A stretch of 64,000 nt of DNA from Candidatus Rickettsiella isopodorum (GTDB lineage Bacteria > Pseudomonadota > Gammaproteobacteria > Diplorickettsiales > Diplorickettsiaceae): positions 248,001-312,000 of the forward strand of contig NZ_LUKY01000032.1 of assembly GCF_001881495.1 (NCBI RefSeq), written 5' to 3'. A program made the position numbers and the translations under genes. Position 1 is the stretch's first letter. Each line of letters opens with the position of its first letter. Of the stretch, positions 17,571-27,140 are shown piece by piece. Below the pieces are notes generated by a model. It searched no databases, was not told where the DNA came from, and saw only the letters and a list, made by a program, of their open reading frames with translations.

Positions 17571-18689
17571 ATGAAAAAATTATATATAGGTTTAATGTCA
17601 GGCACGAGTATGGATGCAGTGGATGTTGCATTAGTCGATTTTTCAAATAATCAACCCAAATTACTTGCTACCTATAAATCCCCTTTACCTCATCGGTTAC
17701 GTAAAGAACTCAATAAACTTTACTCTATAGATTCAATTAACATAGTAAAATTTGCTGAACTCGATCAAAAAATCGCATTAATTTCGGTGGAAGCCGTTAA
17801 AAAACTATTAGAAAAAAGTCAATGTTCTGCTAAAGATATTTTAGCGATAGGTAGCCACGGGCAAACTGTTTTTCATTATCCCCATCTTTCAAATTATCCA
17901 TTTACTCTTCAGATTGGCGATCCCAATATCATTGCAGAAAAAACCGGTATTACGACCATTGCGGATTTTCGTCGACGAGATATTGCCGCCGGAGGTCAAG
18001 GAGCGCCCTTAACGCCGGCTTTTCACAACACGATTTTACGCAATAAAAAAGAAGAGACTATCGTATTAAATCTCGGTGGAATTGCCAATATCACTTATTT
18101 ACCTGCTGATCTAAAAGCGACAGTTTTAGGCTTTGATACGGGTCCTGCGAATTGCCTACTCGATCAATGGATACAATATCATTGTAAACGCTGGTTTGAT
18201 GACGAGGGTGCTTGGGCAGCAAGTGCCTCTTTTGACCAAGCCTTATTAAACCAATTTTTATCTGATCCTTATTTTCAACTAAAACCTCCAAAAAGTACTG
18301 GGCCCGAATATTTCAATTTCAAATGGATACAGACACAACTTGCTTTGCTAAATCAACCGCCCGCACCTGCTATAGTGCAAGCAACTCTTTGCGAACTGAT
18401 TGCTGTCAGTATTTCAAAAGCTATATTAAGCTTTAAAAGTACGCATGGCGTGATTTTACTCTGTGGGGGAGGAAGTAAAAATACTTATTTAAGAAAACGC
18501 ATCCAACAACATTGCCGCCACCATCCTATCTTATTAACCGATGATCGAGGAGTACCCAGTGATTGGTTAGAAGCAATGGCATTCGCATGGCTTGCAAAAC
18601 AAACTTTAGAAGGCAAATCCAGTAACCTCCCCGAAGTAACCGGCGCTAAAAACGCAACCATACTCGGTGGAATTTACTTAAAAACTTAA
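17571..18689 (+). CDS. anmK: Anhydro-N-acetylmuramic acid kinase
   Basis: Kinase that opens and phosphorylates 1,6-anhydro-MurNAc for peptidoglycan recycling. The N-terminal ATP-binding signature [16 protein letters not shown] (near residues 7-22) is diagnostic. Others are [32 protein letters not shown] (near 131) and [13 protein letters not shown]. Length of 372 residues is typical. It is transcribed divergently from rnpB, and its end overlaps the converging erpA gene by 4 bases. Confidence 0.96.
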   Translation: MKKLYIGLMSGTSMDAVDVALVDFSNNQPKLLATYKSPLPHRLRKELNKLYSIDSINIVKFAELDQKIALISVEAVKKLLEKSQCSAKDILAIGSHGQTVFHYPHLSNYPFTLQIGDPNIIAEKTGITTIADFRRRDIAAGGQGAPLTPAFHNTILRNKKEETIVLNLGGIANITYLPADLKATVLGFDTGPANCLLDQWIQYHCKRWFDDEGAWAASASFDQALLNQFLSDPYFQLKPPKSTGPEYFNFKWIQTQLALLNQPPAPAIVQATLCELIAVSISKAILSFKSTHGVILLCGGGSKNTYLRKRIQQHCRHHPILLTDDRGVPSDWLEAMAFAWLAKQTLEGKSSNLPEVTGAKNATILGGIYLKT

Positions 18690-19105
18690 GCAGCAAAAGA
18701 AGAACCGCAACCGCACGTGGTTTTAGCATTCGGATTACGGATAATAAACTGTTCCCCCGTTAAATCCGATTTATAATCTATTTCTGCACCGACTAGATAA
18801 GCGAGGCTCATAGGATCAACGAGTAGCTGAATGTTGATAGGACAATGATCTCCAGCATCTTCTTTAACGATAGTTTTGGTTATCACCGTATCATCGTCAT
18901 TGATAGTCTCATCGAAACTAAATCCGTATTGAAAACCAGAACAACCACCACCCGTAATAAATACACGTAGTTTTAACTGAAAATTCCCTTCTTCAGTAAT
19001 CAGCTCCCCTATTTTGTTGGCTGCATTTTCAGTCATAACAATCGGCTGCATTTCAAACAGAGACGTCTCTGGAGGCAAATTTTGTGTCGATGTTATTTCT
19101 GACAT
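18686..19105 (-). CDS. erpA: Iron-sulfur cluster insertion protein ErpA
   Basis: A-type Fe-S carrier of 139 residues. The three cluster-binding cysteines are in [11 protein letters not shown] and the C-terminal TTCGCGSSF. The N terminus carries about 20 extra residues compared with E. coli ErpA. The pattern [20 protein letters not shown] and the CGCGSSF ending favour ErpA over IscA or SufA. It stands alone, not in an isc or suf operon, as is usual for erpA. Confidence 0.9.
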   Translation of the reverse strand: MSEITSTQNLPPETSLFEMQPIVMTENAANKIGELITEEGNFQLKLRVFITGGGCSGFQYGFSFDETINDDDTVITKTIVKEDAGDHCPINIQLLVDPMSLAYLVGAEIDYKSDLTGEQFIIRNPNAKTTCGCGSSFAA

Positions 19106-19222
19106 AAAGACCTACTCGTATGGGAATTGGGTAAAAATTATACATCATTTTGGGAGCTAGGCCTATCCTAAGCCTATCTATTCGTAGAAATAGCTGAGCC
19201 TTGAGAACATCCCTTTAAGCAT

Positions 19223-19648
19223 TTAACTAACGCTCTGTAATTGTCTTCTCAACTGCTTAAAATCCTTAAGATTTAAACTATCCGGCAATAAAACTAAAGA
19301 AATTTTAGTTTTTTTCTTATTTAAAGCAACAAAATTTAATAGCACAAAATAGCGGGTACAAATGCTATCATCCGCCAAATGTTGCATACTCACTTCACCA
19401 AGATTATTCCTTAACTGCCAACAACCGATGCTTTGTTGCCAAAATTCAATGACAGAATGAGGATTATTTAATAAGACATGTTGGCAAAAAAGCGTCACAA
19501 AACTCATCAAACAAGCCAAACTTAACAGTAATTTAGTCCACCAGGGCCAGGGCAAAAAGCACAAGCAAGCGATAGCGCCACCATGAACCACCAGGAGTAA
19601 AATAGCTAAATAATAAGAAGATTTTAAACGATAAAAATTAGCCGCCAC
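19223..19648 (-). CDS. cptA: Inner-membrane protein CptA (YgfX family)
   Basis: A 141-residue protein with two closely spaced membrane segments near residues 13-31 and 36-54. A cytoplasmic domain containing FWQQSIGCWQLRNNLG and CTRYFVLLNFVAL follows, then a basic C terminus. This layout, and its 11-base overlap with the preceding sdhE, match YgfX/CptA. In E. coli that protein was described as the toxin partner of SdhE/CptB, acting on the cytoskeleton. Its real role is debated. Assignment rests on layout and the gene pair more than on strongly conserved motifs. Confidence 0.8.
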   Translation of the reverse strand: MAANFYRLKSSYYLAILLLVVHGGAIACLCFLPWPWWTKLLLSLACLMSFVTLFCQHVLLNNPHSVIEFWQQSIGCWQLRNNLGEVSMQHLADDSICTRYFVLLNFVALNKKKTKISLVLLPDSLNLKDFKQLRRQLQSVS

Positions 19649-19886
19649 AACTTATCCGTTCCATTAAAGCTTGCATCGCTCTATCTGTCATGGGCTGACG
19701 CTTAATTAAATAAGAATAAAGTTCTTGATCAGAATAAGTTAACAATTGTTCAAATAGATCTTGATCATTAGGCACTAAAGTTAGATAGTTTTTATCAAAA
19801 AAAGCTTGTAAAATAAGATCTAATTCTAGCATTCCGCGCCGACATTGCCAACGTAAACGTTGTCGTTTTTCTTGCAAATTCTTCAT
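19638..19886 (-). CDS. sdhE: FAD assembly factor SdhE (CptB)
   Basis: An 82-residue helical protein that promotes covalent FAD attachment to succinate dehydrogenase. The family signature RRGMLELDLIL (the RGxxE motif) is at residues 16-26, and LIKRQPMTD is typical of the C-terminal half. It overlaps cptA by 11 bases, the pairing common in gammaproteobacteria. The sdh genes themselves are not in the window. Confidence 0.92.
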   Translation of the reverse strand: MKNLQEKRQRLRWQCRRGMLELDLILQAFFDKNYLTLVPNDQDLFEQLLTYSDQELYSYLIKRQPMTDRAMQALMERISCGG

Positions 19887-19921
19887 AACGAGAAGTAATA
19901 ATCTCTACCAAAAATCAAAAG

Positions 19922-20464
19922 TTAGTTGACTAGAATATCACGAATTTGCCGCTGACTACTATCGCCCATAATAGCATAGCCTGCGGCATGAGGAAGTTTA
20001 TCCTGATAGATTTTGGAAAAATTGCTGAGATACTCAGGATTAAAAAAAATACTTTTCACACCTAAGCTAGATAAAGTCACATAATTAGCACGTAACCCTA
20101 AAGGCGTTTTTTTCAAAAAAAGTAATTCTAATTCTGGGTAAAGAGAATCCGTGTCTTGTATCGTATTTTTGTTAGTTTTTTCAACCAAAGCAAAAATATC
20201 ACGGGTTTCAAGAATATCATCCCGATGATCTTCTGCAGATTGGGTCGGATGAACCACTAAAAATCCAGAATTTTCAGGCAAAAAGCTAGGATAATCTTTA
20301 TTTTTAATACTGAGATCCAACACTAAGGCTCGAGTTAATGGTCGAAATCCCATAAAAAAAATTTCTTCGCTGGGAAAAAATCGAGTCAATAAAATATACG
20401 CTAAACTGGCTATCGCCACTAACAAAACCGCTATCAGTATTTTTAAGCTAGTCATTTTGGTCAT
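19922..20464 (-). CDS. Unrecognised membrane-anchored protein
   Basis: I do not recognise this 180-residue protein. It has a single N-terminal membrane segment (about residues 7-26, ILIAVLLVAIASLAYILL) followed by a presumably periplasmic domain without cysteines or obvious catalytic motifs. The domain includes FFMGFRPLTRALVLDLS and a C-terminal part ending AAGYAIMGDSSQRQIRDIL. The first ATG is favoured because AGGGA lies about 8 nt upstream. It lies between ccmE and sdhE on the same strand, so it may be co-transcribed with either. Confidence 0.7.
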   Translation of the reverse strand: MTKMTSLKILIAVLLVAIASLAYILLTRFFPSEEIFFMGFRPLTRALVLDLSIKNKDYPSFLPENSGFLVVHPTQSAEDHRDDILETRDIFALVEKTNKNTIQDTDSLYPELELLFLKKTPLGLRANYVTLSSLGVKSIFFNPEYLSNFSKIYQDKLPHAAGYAIMGDSSQRQIRDILVN

Positions 20465-20548
20465 TTTATTTCCCTATCATTTCGACAAAAAAGATAAAAA
20501 TTAATCTAGTATACTGTTCGTATCTTGATGACTACGCGTGCAATAAGT

Positions 20549-20947
20549 TTATTTGGCAGGCCGATATCGTTCATCATGTTTTGCCAGTACTTGTTTGGCT
20601 TGCATAATACCCCCCGGATCCAAACTCCCTTCAACCACCACTGACTGTCCTTCACGGAACAAATCCGGTAGCACCCCTTGATATTCCACTAGCACATTAT
20701 GCGACGCATCACTCACTACAAAAGAAACTAACAATTGTTGCTCATTTTGTTTCACGGTGCCTTTTTTAACTTGACCCCCTAAACGAAAAAGTCGACCTGG
20801 GGTTACGTGTCGTTCAGCGAGTTGGGTAGGTGTATAAAACAAATTAATGTTTTGTTTTAACGCATAGAGAGATAAACCAATAACGAATGCAGCCACCATT
20901 ATCATGAACAAAACGAAATTTAAACGTTTTTTTTGGAGCACATTCAT
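20549..20947 (-). CDS. ccmE: Cytochrome c maturation haem chaperone CcmE
   Basis: A 132-residue protein with one N-terminal membrane segment (residues 10-30). The beta-barrel domain shows YTPTQLAE, GRLFRLGGQVKKGTV and VEYQGVLPDLFREGQSVVVEG, all typical of CcmE. The haem-binding His is present in AKHDERY (His124, with Tyr128). It ends shortly after, lacking the acidic tail found in longer CcmE proteins. No other ccm gene is near. CcmE works with CcmABCD and CcmFH, so these must be elsewhere, or the gene is a remnant. Confidence 0.92.
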   Translation of the reverse strand: MNVLQKKRLNFVLFMIMVAAFVIGLSLYALKQNINLFYTPTQLAERHVTPGRLFRLGGQVKKGTVKQNEQQLLVSFVVSDASHNVLVEYQGVLPDLFREGQSVVVEGSLDPGGIMQAKQVLAKHDERYRPAK

Positions 20948-21002
20948 TGCATTTTTTTGTCCGTAGTCCTAAAAGAAATAGCGACTCTATTTCAGAGAAC
21001 AA

Positions 21003-22067
21003 CTAAGTATTAGTAATCCGTTCATTGACTTGTAACGCTGCAAAAACTTCATTGAATTGTTGAGTAACACGCAAAAAAGTGGTGCGTTTAGAAAGTTCTT
21101 TCAAACGCTGCGCACCCACATAAGTGCAGGTAGAACGTAATCCGCCTAAAATATCAAGTAGGGTATTTTCGACCTTACCTCGATAAGGAATATTAACTGA
21201 ACGACCCTCACTAGCACGATAGTCATTCATCTTACCATGATGTTTATGCATCGCCTCACTTGAACTCATTCCATAAAATCGCATAAACAATTGGCCATTT
21301 TCCTCTACCTTTTCACCCGCACATTCTTCGTGACCGGCCAGCATACCCCCTAGCATAACAAAGTCTGCTCCTGCAGCAAATGCTTTAGCGACATCCCCCG
21401 GTGAAACGCAGCCACCGTCTGCACACAAATGCCCGCCTAAACCATGTACTGCATCTGCACATTCTATGATAGCGGATAATTGAGGATAGCCTACACCTGT
21501 TTTCAAACGGGTTGTACAAACAGAACCCGGACCGATACCGACTTTAACAATATCAGCTCCTGCTAAAACCAATTCTTCAGCCATTTCAGCCGTCACTACA
21601 TTACCCGCGATTAATGTTTTTTTAGGATATTTTTTTCGTAATGCTCGAATACTATCAACAAAACGTTGCGTATAACCATTAGCAACATCAATGCAAATAA
21701 AAGGACTCGGTGCACTTTTAATAATTTTTGCCAGCATATCGGCATCTTCCGGTTTAATTCCTGTCGTCGGGAAACAATAAGAAGTCAGTTTAGCGTGTTG
21801 AGTAGAAAATTTTTTCCAGTCTTGTAAGCTTGCAAACTTATCAATCGCGGTAAGTAATTTATGATGTGCTAAGCTTTTCGCCATAGCAAAAGTACCCGTA
21901 TGATCCATATTCGAAGCAATAATAGGAATACCTTTCCATGAAAGCCGTGAGTGCTTAAAGGTATAGTCACGAGTTAAATCCACATCGGCACGCGTTTGCA
22001 ACGTGCTGCGTTTCGGCCTAATTAACACGTCTTTAAAATCTAATCTTATTTCGTGCTCAATGCGCAT
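21003..22067 (-). CDS. guaC: GMP reductase
   Basis: NADPH-dependent reductive deamination of GMP to IMP. The 354-residue protein has the IMPDH/GMPR barrel with the catalytic Cys in [21 protein letters not shown] (near residue 186). Also visible are [31 protein letters not shown] and [25 protein letters not shown]. There is no CBS insert, which separates it from IMP dehydrogenase, and length fits the GuaC1 type. It is divergent from polA; its 5' region contains two inverted repeats (22094-22121 and 22141-22167). Confidence 0.95.
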   Translation of the reverse strand: MRIEHEIRLDFKDVLIRPKRSTLQTRADVDLTRDYTFKHSRLSWKGIPIIASNMDHTGTFAMAKSLAHHKLLTAIDKFASLQDWKKFSTQHAKLTSYCFPTTGIKPEDADMLAKIIKSAPSPFICIDVANGYTQRFVDSIRALRKKYPKKTLIAGNVVTAEMAEELVLAGADIVKVGIGPGSVCTTRLKTGVGYPQLSAIIECADAVHGLGGHLCADGGCVSPGDVAKAFAAGADFVMLGGMLAGHEECAGEKVEENGQLFMRFYGMSSSEAMHKHHGKMNDYRASEGRSVNIPYRGKVENTLLDILGGLRSTCTYVGAQRLKELSKRTTFLRVTQQFNEVFAALQVNERITNT

Positions 22068-22093
22068 AGTGTAACCTCATGACTTATTGACAG

Positions 22094-22167
22094 ACTCGCT
22101 GCATAACGCCACACAGCGAGTTTAATCACTTTTTACCAGGATCTACAAAAATAAACCGCGTGTAGAT
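22094..22167. promoter_or_regulatory. Two inverted repeats in the guaC-polA divergent region
   Basis: Two stems lie in the 286-base divergent region. The first has arms ACTCGCTG (22094-22101) and CAGCGAGT (22114-22121). The second has arms ATCTACA (22141-22147) and TGTAGAT (22161-22167). Both lie just upstream of the guaC start on the minus strand. They could be leader hairpins or operators. I see no known riboswitch. Nothing else is identifiable up to the polA start. Confidence 0.4.
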
Positions 22168-22353
22168 ATAGTAAGCTTTAAAATGGGCTATGTTATCATA
22201 TCATTGAACACGATAACGAAACTGCTAGCTTAAATTCTAAAGCCTAACTTTCAATACGCATCGTTTTGGTTATGAAAATGCTGCTTTCTAAACACTAGAC
22301 TTGCGCGTTTATCCGTACAAGCAACTCTATCAATACTGCTGGAAAGAAGTCTT

Positions 22354-25053
22354 ATGAAAAAACCCCTGGTCCTAGTCGATGGCACTTCCTATCTATACCG
22401 TGCTTTTCATGCACTTCCGCCGTTAAGTAATTCTAGAGGGGAACCCACCGGCGCCGTTTATGGTGTCATTAATATGCTACGCAGATTAATTAAAGACACT
22501 AACCCAGAGTATATGGTAGTGGTTTTTGATGCTAAAGGTAAAACTTTCCGTGAAGAATTATATACGGAGTACAAAGCTCATCGCCCTACGATGCCAGATG
22601 ACTTACAATTCCAAATAGAACCTCTCTATGCCATCGTGCGTGAATTAGGCTTACCACTCATTATCCATTCAGGCGTTGAAGCCGATGATGTGATAGGGAC
22701 TTTAGCCGCTAAAGCAGTACAACAACAGCTACCGGTTTTAATTTCTACCGGTGATAAGGATTTTGCGCAATTAGTTTGCGAACACATTACCTTAGTGAAC
22801 ACCATGACCAACTCTCGATTAGACTATCAAGGTGTCGTTGATAAATTTGGTGTCACTCCAGAACAAATAACCGATTATTTAAGTTTGATTGGTGATACGG
22901 TGGATAATGTCCCTGGAATTCCCAACGTAGGACCAAAAACTGCAGCAAAATGGCTGAATCACTATGGAACTCTGGAATCACTGATAAAAAACGCCCATGA
23001 AATTAAAGGCAAAGTAGGAGAAAATCTTAAAGCGCATCTCGACAAACTCCCCTTATCGCGTCAATTAGTTACGATTAAAACTGATGTCGACCTCGAGTTT
23101 GACTTAGAAAAATTTCGGCCCCAAGCTCCTGATACTTTAGCGTTAATGAATAGCTATAAAAAACTAGAATTCAAAGGATGGATGCGCGAATTAGAAAAAA
23201 ATTTAGATTTAAGCAACCAAGCGAACGATAAAAATCTATCTACACAAACCGCTTATTCATTAATTCTCGACGAAGAAGCTTTTCAAGTACTTTTAAAACA
23301 ATTAATAACAAGTAAACTCTGGGCATTCGATACTGAAACAACGAGTTTAGACGTCATGCAAGCCGAACTGGTCGGTCTATCTTTTGCCATTCAATGTAAA
23401 AAACCTGTGTATATCCCCCTGGCCCATAATTATCCAGAAGCACCCAAACAATTATCTAGAGATTGGGTTTTACAACAATTAAAACCTTTATTTGAAGATC
23501 CTAAACAATTAAAAATAGGTCATAACTTAAAATATGATAGCGGCATACTGGCGAATTATGAGATCCCACTGCAAGGGCTTCACTTTGATACCATGTTAGC
23601 GTCTTATTTACTCGATAGTGCAAGTAATTCACATAGCCTCGATAGTGCGGCAATAAAACATCTGGACCATAAAACCATACGTTTTGAAGAAATCGCTGGT
23701 AAAGGGTCAAAACAAAAAACATTTAATCAAATCGATATCCAGGAAGCCGGTCCTTATGCTGCCGAAGACGCCGATATTGCTTTACGGTTACATGAAATTC
23801 TTAAACCGCAATTAGAGACATTAGCAGGTTTATCTAAAGTTTTTAGCGACATTGAAATGCCGTTAATACCCGTATTATCCCGCATTGAGCGTCACGGGGT
23901 GTTAGTCGATGCACAATTACTAGAAAAACAAAGTCGTTCGATTGCAAAACGTTTATTAAAACTTGAAGAAGAAGCCTATCAATTGGCCGGTAAAACCTTT
24001 AACTTAGGATCTCCAAAACAATTACAAACGGTGTTATTTGCGGAGCAAGGCTTACCTATTTTAGAAAAAACACCCAAAGGCCAAGCTTCAACCTCTGAAA
24101 GTGTTTTGCAAGCACTCGCTATAAAATTTCCGCTAGCTAAAGTCATTTTAAAGCATCGAAGTTTAAGTAAATTAAAATCAACCTATACAGACAAACTTCC
24201 ATTACAGATTAATCCAAAAACCGGTCGTATCCACACCTCTTATCATCAAGCTGCCGTCGTAACAGGACGGCTCTCGTCCTCAGATCCTAATCTACAAAAT
24301 ATTCCAGCACGCACAAAAGAAGGTCGAAAAATCCGACAGGCTTTTATTGCTCCAGCGGGCTATAAAATCCTTGCTGCGGATTATTCTCAGATCGAATTAC
24401 GTATTGTTGCCCACTTTTCACAAGATAAAGGTTTATTGGATGCGTTTGCACGAGGTCTTGATATTCACAAAGCCACTGCAGCAGAGGTTTTAAATATTCC
24501 CTTAGATCAAGTGTCACATGAACAGCGTCGTAGTGCTAAAGCGGTCAATTTTGGCCTCATTTATGGAATGTCTGCCTTTGGCTTAGCCAAACAACTAGGC
24601 ATTTCACGTGAAGAAGCTAAAAATTATATCGATCGCTATTTTGCTCGTTACCCTGGCGTAAAAGACTATATGGAGCGAACACGGCAACAAGCTCATGAAC
24701 AAGCTTATGTCACGACCTTATTTGGACGTCGTTTGAATTTAGCCTTTATTAATTCCAGTGATCCTTTACAACGTCGAGCCAGTGAACGTGCTGCAATTAA
24801 TGCTCCCTTACAAGGTAGTGCAGCAGATATCATAAAAAAAGCGATGATCACTATTGATCATGCTTTAACTCAGCAAGCTTTTAAAGCACATATGATTATG
24901 CAAGTTCACGACGAACTGGTGTTCGAAGTCGCTGATGAGGATCTTAAGTCAGTAAAACAACTGATTGAAGATTTAATGGTCAATACCACACAGCTGTCCG
25001 TTCCCCTCATGGTCGATACTCAGATAGGATCGAATTGGAGCAAAGCCCTTTAA
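22354..25053 (+). CDS. polA: DNA polymerase I
   Basis: An 899-residue repair and replication polymerase with all three domains. The 5'-3' exonuclease is at residues 1-290 (VDGTSYLYRAFHALP, STGDKDFAQLV, GVPGIPNVGPKTA-type region). The 3'-5' exonuclease is at about 310-500, with an intact catalytic start WAFDTETTSLD, so proofreading is likely. The polymerase is at 520-899 (DYSQIELRIVAHFS motif A, RRSAKAVNFGLIYGMS O-helix, and MQVHDELVFEV motif C). It is preceded by its own intergenic region and followed by a hairpin at 25063-25114. Confidence 0.98.
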   Translation: MKKPLVLVDGTSYLYRAFHALPPLSNSRGEPTGAVYGVINMLRRLIKDTNPEYMVVVFDAKGKTFREELYTEYKAHRPTMPDDLQFQIEPLYAIVRELGLPLIIHSGVEADDVIGTLAAKAVQQQLPVLISTGDKDFAQLVCEHITLVNTMTNSRLDYQGVVDKFGVTPEQITDYLSLIGDTVDNVPGIPNVGPKTAAKWLNHYGTLESLIKNAHEIKGKVGENLKAHLDKLPLSRQLVTIKTDVDLEFDLEKFRPQAPDTLALMNSYKKLEFKGWMRELEKNLDLSNQANDKNLSTQTAYSLILDEEAFQVLLKQLITSKLWAFDTETTSLDVMQAELVGLSFAIQCKKPVYIPLAHNYPEAPKQLSRDWVLQQLKPLFEDPKQLKIGHNLKYDSGILANYEIPLQGLHFDTMLASYLLDSASNSHSLDSAAIKHLDHKTIRFEEIAGKGSKQKTFNQIDIQEAGPYAAEDADIALRLHEILKPQLETLAGLSKVFSDIEMPLIPVLSRIERHGVLVDAQLLEKQSRSIAKRLLKLEEEAYQLAGKTFNLGSPKQLQTVLFAEQGLPILEKTPKGQASTSESVLQALAIKFPLAKVILKHRSLSKLKSTYTDKLPLQINPKTGRIHTSYHQAAVVTGRLSSSDPNLQNIPARTKEGRKIRQAFIAPAGYKILAADYSQIELRIVAHFSQDKGLLDAFARGLDIHKATAAEVLNIPLDQVSHEQRRSAKAVNFGLIYGMSAFGLAKQLGISREEAKNYIDRYFARYPGVKDYMERTRQQAHEQAYVTTLFGRRLNLAFINSSDPLQRRASERAAINAPLQGSAADIIKKAMITIDHALTQQAFKAHMIMQVHDELVFEVADEDLKSVKQLIEDLMVNTTQLSVPLMVDTQIGSNWSKAL

Positions 25054-25374
25054 CTAGAAGAACGTCATTTTATCTTAAATATACCAAAAATTACCTATTA
25101 GGTATAAAATGACGGACCTTAAAAAAATCCGAAATTCATTTTTTATCACTATTTTTATGCGAATATCCTGTTCTGTTGAGCGGATGAACCGATAGACTAC
25201 ACGCTTACATTCTCCCTGACTCCCCTCTGACCGGACAAACTCTTAATGTTCAGGGCTATGCCCTATGCATTTCCCATGCTAAACTTACTGCGCTTGGTTA
25301 TAAGCTAAATAAATTTAAGACCAAGGCTTTTTGAGATTATATTTATATTTAAAATTTGCATGGAGAAGCTAATT
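25054..25374. other. polA-hfq intergenic region with three hairpins
   Basis: About 320 bases without an identifiable gene. The first hairpin has 11-bp arms CGTCATTTTAT (25063-25073) and ATAAAATGACG (25104-25114), shortly followed by an A-run; it may terminate polA transcription on one strand or the other. A small stem AGGGC-TAT-GCCCT lies near 25253-25265. Arms CTTGGT (25293-25298) and ACCAAG (25320-25325) are followed by GCTTTTT, terminator-like but with only 6 bp of stem. The region could carry the hfq promoter or a small RNA; I cannot name one. Confidence 0.4.
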
Positions 25375-25656
25375 ATGTCTAAAGGGCAACTACAAGATCC
25401 TTTTCTAAACGCATTGCGTAAAGATAAAGTTCCTGTTTCGATCTATCTTGTTAACGGGATTAAACTTCAGGGTTTAGTCGAATCATTTGATCAGTTCGTA
25501 GTGTTATTAAAAAACTCAGTTAGCCAAATGGTCTACAAACATGCTATTTCAACAGTCGTTCCAGCAAAGAATGTTAAATTAGCAAGTATTGATGAAAGCA
25601 ATGATCTACAAAATTGTAATGTGACTGACGAGGAACTAGAAATCAGTAATGCTTGA
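25375..25656 (+). CDS. hfq: RNA chaperone Hfq
   Basis: A 93-residue Sm-like hexameric RNA chaperone. Sm1 is [21 protein letters not shown] with [19 protein letters not shown] (residues about 8-50), and Sm2 is [16 protein letters not shown] (about 53-68). The key residues Q8, D9, F42 and the YKHAIST motif are conserved. The C-terminal tail is short and acidic. The start is the ATG of MSKGQ, preceded by GGAGAAG; an in-frame ATG five codons earlier lacks a good ribosome-binding site. It overlaps hflX by 8 bases, as in the classical hfq-hflX-hflK-hflC order. Confidence 0.97.
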   Translation: MSKGQLQDPFLNALRKDKVPVSIYLVNGIKLQGLVESFDQFVVLLKNSVSQMVYKHAISTVVPAKNVKLASIDESNDLQNCNVTDEELEISNA

Positions 25657-26857
25657 ACGTCCCCAAAGCGGTGAGCTAGCGCTTTTAGTCCATATTTATT
25701 TTAAAAAATATGAACACGAAGAAATAGTAAAAGAATTTCAGGAGCTAGCTCTAGCAGCGGGCGCCCAACCGATGGCTCTCATCACTGGGCGACAACGTCG
25801 GGCTCAAGTAAAATATTTCATTGGCTTAGGTAAGCTTGAAGAAATAGTCACTGCCACCATTGCACACCGATCGCAGTTAATTCTATTTAATCATGATCTC
25901 AGCCCCGCTCAAGAACGAAATTTAGAACAAAAATTACATTGTCGTGTATTAGGGCGCACCGGATTAATCCTCGATATTTTTGCGCGACGTGCACGTACTT
26001 TTGAAGGGAAATTGCAGGTTAAGCTTGCGCAATTAGAACATCTCTCCACTCGGCTGATCCGTGGTTGGACACACTTAGAAAGGCAACGCGGTGGTATTGG
26101 CTTACGCGGTCCTGGTGAAACACAATTAGAAACGGATAAACGTTTAATTCGACAACAAATTAAAGTGATACAAAAACGTTTAGAAAAAGTTCGCTCGCAA
26201 CGTGCGCAAAGTCAGCGTGCAAGAAGAAAATCTCACACACCCTATATCTGCTTAGTCGGTTACACTAATACCGGAAAATCTACATTGTTTAATCGGTTAA
26301 CTAAATCAACCGTCTTCGTTGCCAACCAGCCTTTTGCGACACTAGATCCCAGTATACGTCGTATGCCTCTTAATGACGGACAAATAGCCATTTTGGCCGA
26401 CACGGTGGGTTTCATACGTCACTTGCCTCACCCTCTAGTAGCCGCTTTTCGTGCAACATTAGAAGAAACCCAACAAGCCGATCTATTATTGCATGTAGTC
26501 GATGCCACTAATACAGAAAAGAACGAATGTAACCAAGCGGTTCATGACGTTTTAAAACAAATACACACGGATCACATTACTCAATTAGTCGTCATTAATA
26601 AAATCGATCGACTTGAAAATTACTCGCCCCGCTTAGAACGCAATGCAGCAGGCCTACCGACTAAGGTTTGGATATCTGCTCAATCGGGCATAGGTATCAA
26701 GCTATTAAAACAGGCAATCATCGAATGTCTTGCGTATCAAAGCAGTACCGAAAATTCTTATCGGTTTAATCTCCCGCTAGCAGATCTAGATGCCTCCCTT
26801 AGCCTCACACGACGGGATGAAAAAAACTCAATAATGCCTAAAATGCCGTTTATTTAG
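25649..26857 (+). CDS. hflX: Ribosome-associated GTPase HflX
   Basis: GTPase that binds 50S subunits and splits stalled ribosomes. The HflX N-terminal domain includes [12 protein letters not shown] and [21 protein letters not shown], and the glycine-rich [19 protein letters not shown] is diagnostic. The GTPase domain has [12 protein letters not shown] (near residue 204), DTVGFI and NKID. The protein is 402 residues, a little shorter than E. coli HflX at the C terminus. Its start overlaps the hfq end, which suggests translational coupling. Confidence 0.96.
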   Translation: MLERPQSGELALLVHIYFKKYEHEEIVKEFQELALAAGAQPMALITGRQRRAQVKYFIGLGKLEEIVTATIAHRSQLILFNHDLSPAQERNLEQKLHCRVLGRTGLILDIFARRARTFEGKLQVKLAQLEHLSTRLIRGWTHLERQRGGIGLRGPGETQLETDKRLIRQQIKVIQKRLEKVRSQRAQSQRARRKSHTPYICLVGYTNTGKSTLFNRLTKSTVFVANQPFATLDPSIRRMPLNDGQIAILADTVGFIRHLPHPLVAAFRATLEETQQADLLLHVVDATNTEKNECNQAVHDVLKQIHTDHITQLVVINKIDRLENYSPRLERNAAGLPTKVWISAQSGIGIKLLKQAIIECLAYQSSTENSYRFNLPLADLDASLSLTRRDEKNSIMPKMPFI

Positions 26858-26909
26858 AGTTTATTCTGTTTTTCTAGCACCAAATTAAACGATAGCTTAA
26901 ATTCCGTCT

Positions 26910-27049
26910 CAGACTTTTAACCACACATTTCTGAATTAATAGTTGCTAGAATGGCTCAGCATGCCTAAAATGCTTCTCTGAGTGGGCGTTATCTACAGTG
27001 TAGGTCAAATCCGTTAGGTTCATTAATTCAGAATCTAACTTAAAATCTG
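26910..27049. repeat. 140-bp imperfect palindrome between hflX and hflK
   Basis: Nested inverted repeats span this gap. The outer arms are CAGACTTTTAA (26910-26920) and TTAAAATCTG (27040-27049). The inner arms are TTCTGAATTAAT (26929-26940) and ATTAATTCAGAA (27022-27033), an exact 12-bp match. A central CTCAG...CTGAG stem containing GCAT/ATGC caps them. It resembles a MITE-like or other palindromic element, different in sequence from the 125-bp family. It would be transcribed as a long hairpin between hflX and hflK. Confidence 0.65.
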
Positions 27050-27140
27050 ATGAAAAGTGAAGCTATTTAACACAGGAACATCGCGATAGAAAAATATAAG
27101 CTTTGGAAAAATCTTAAAAAACTAACAATTGGAGCATACT

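Noticed and set aside
25140-25330. 6S RNA gene between polA and hfq
   Set aside because: I could not align the conserved 6S closing stem and central bubble; only scattered hairpins are visible.
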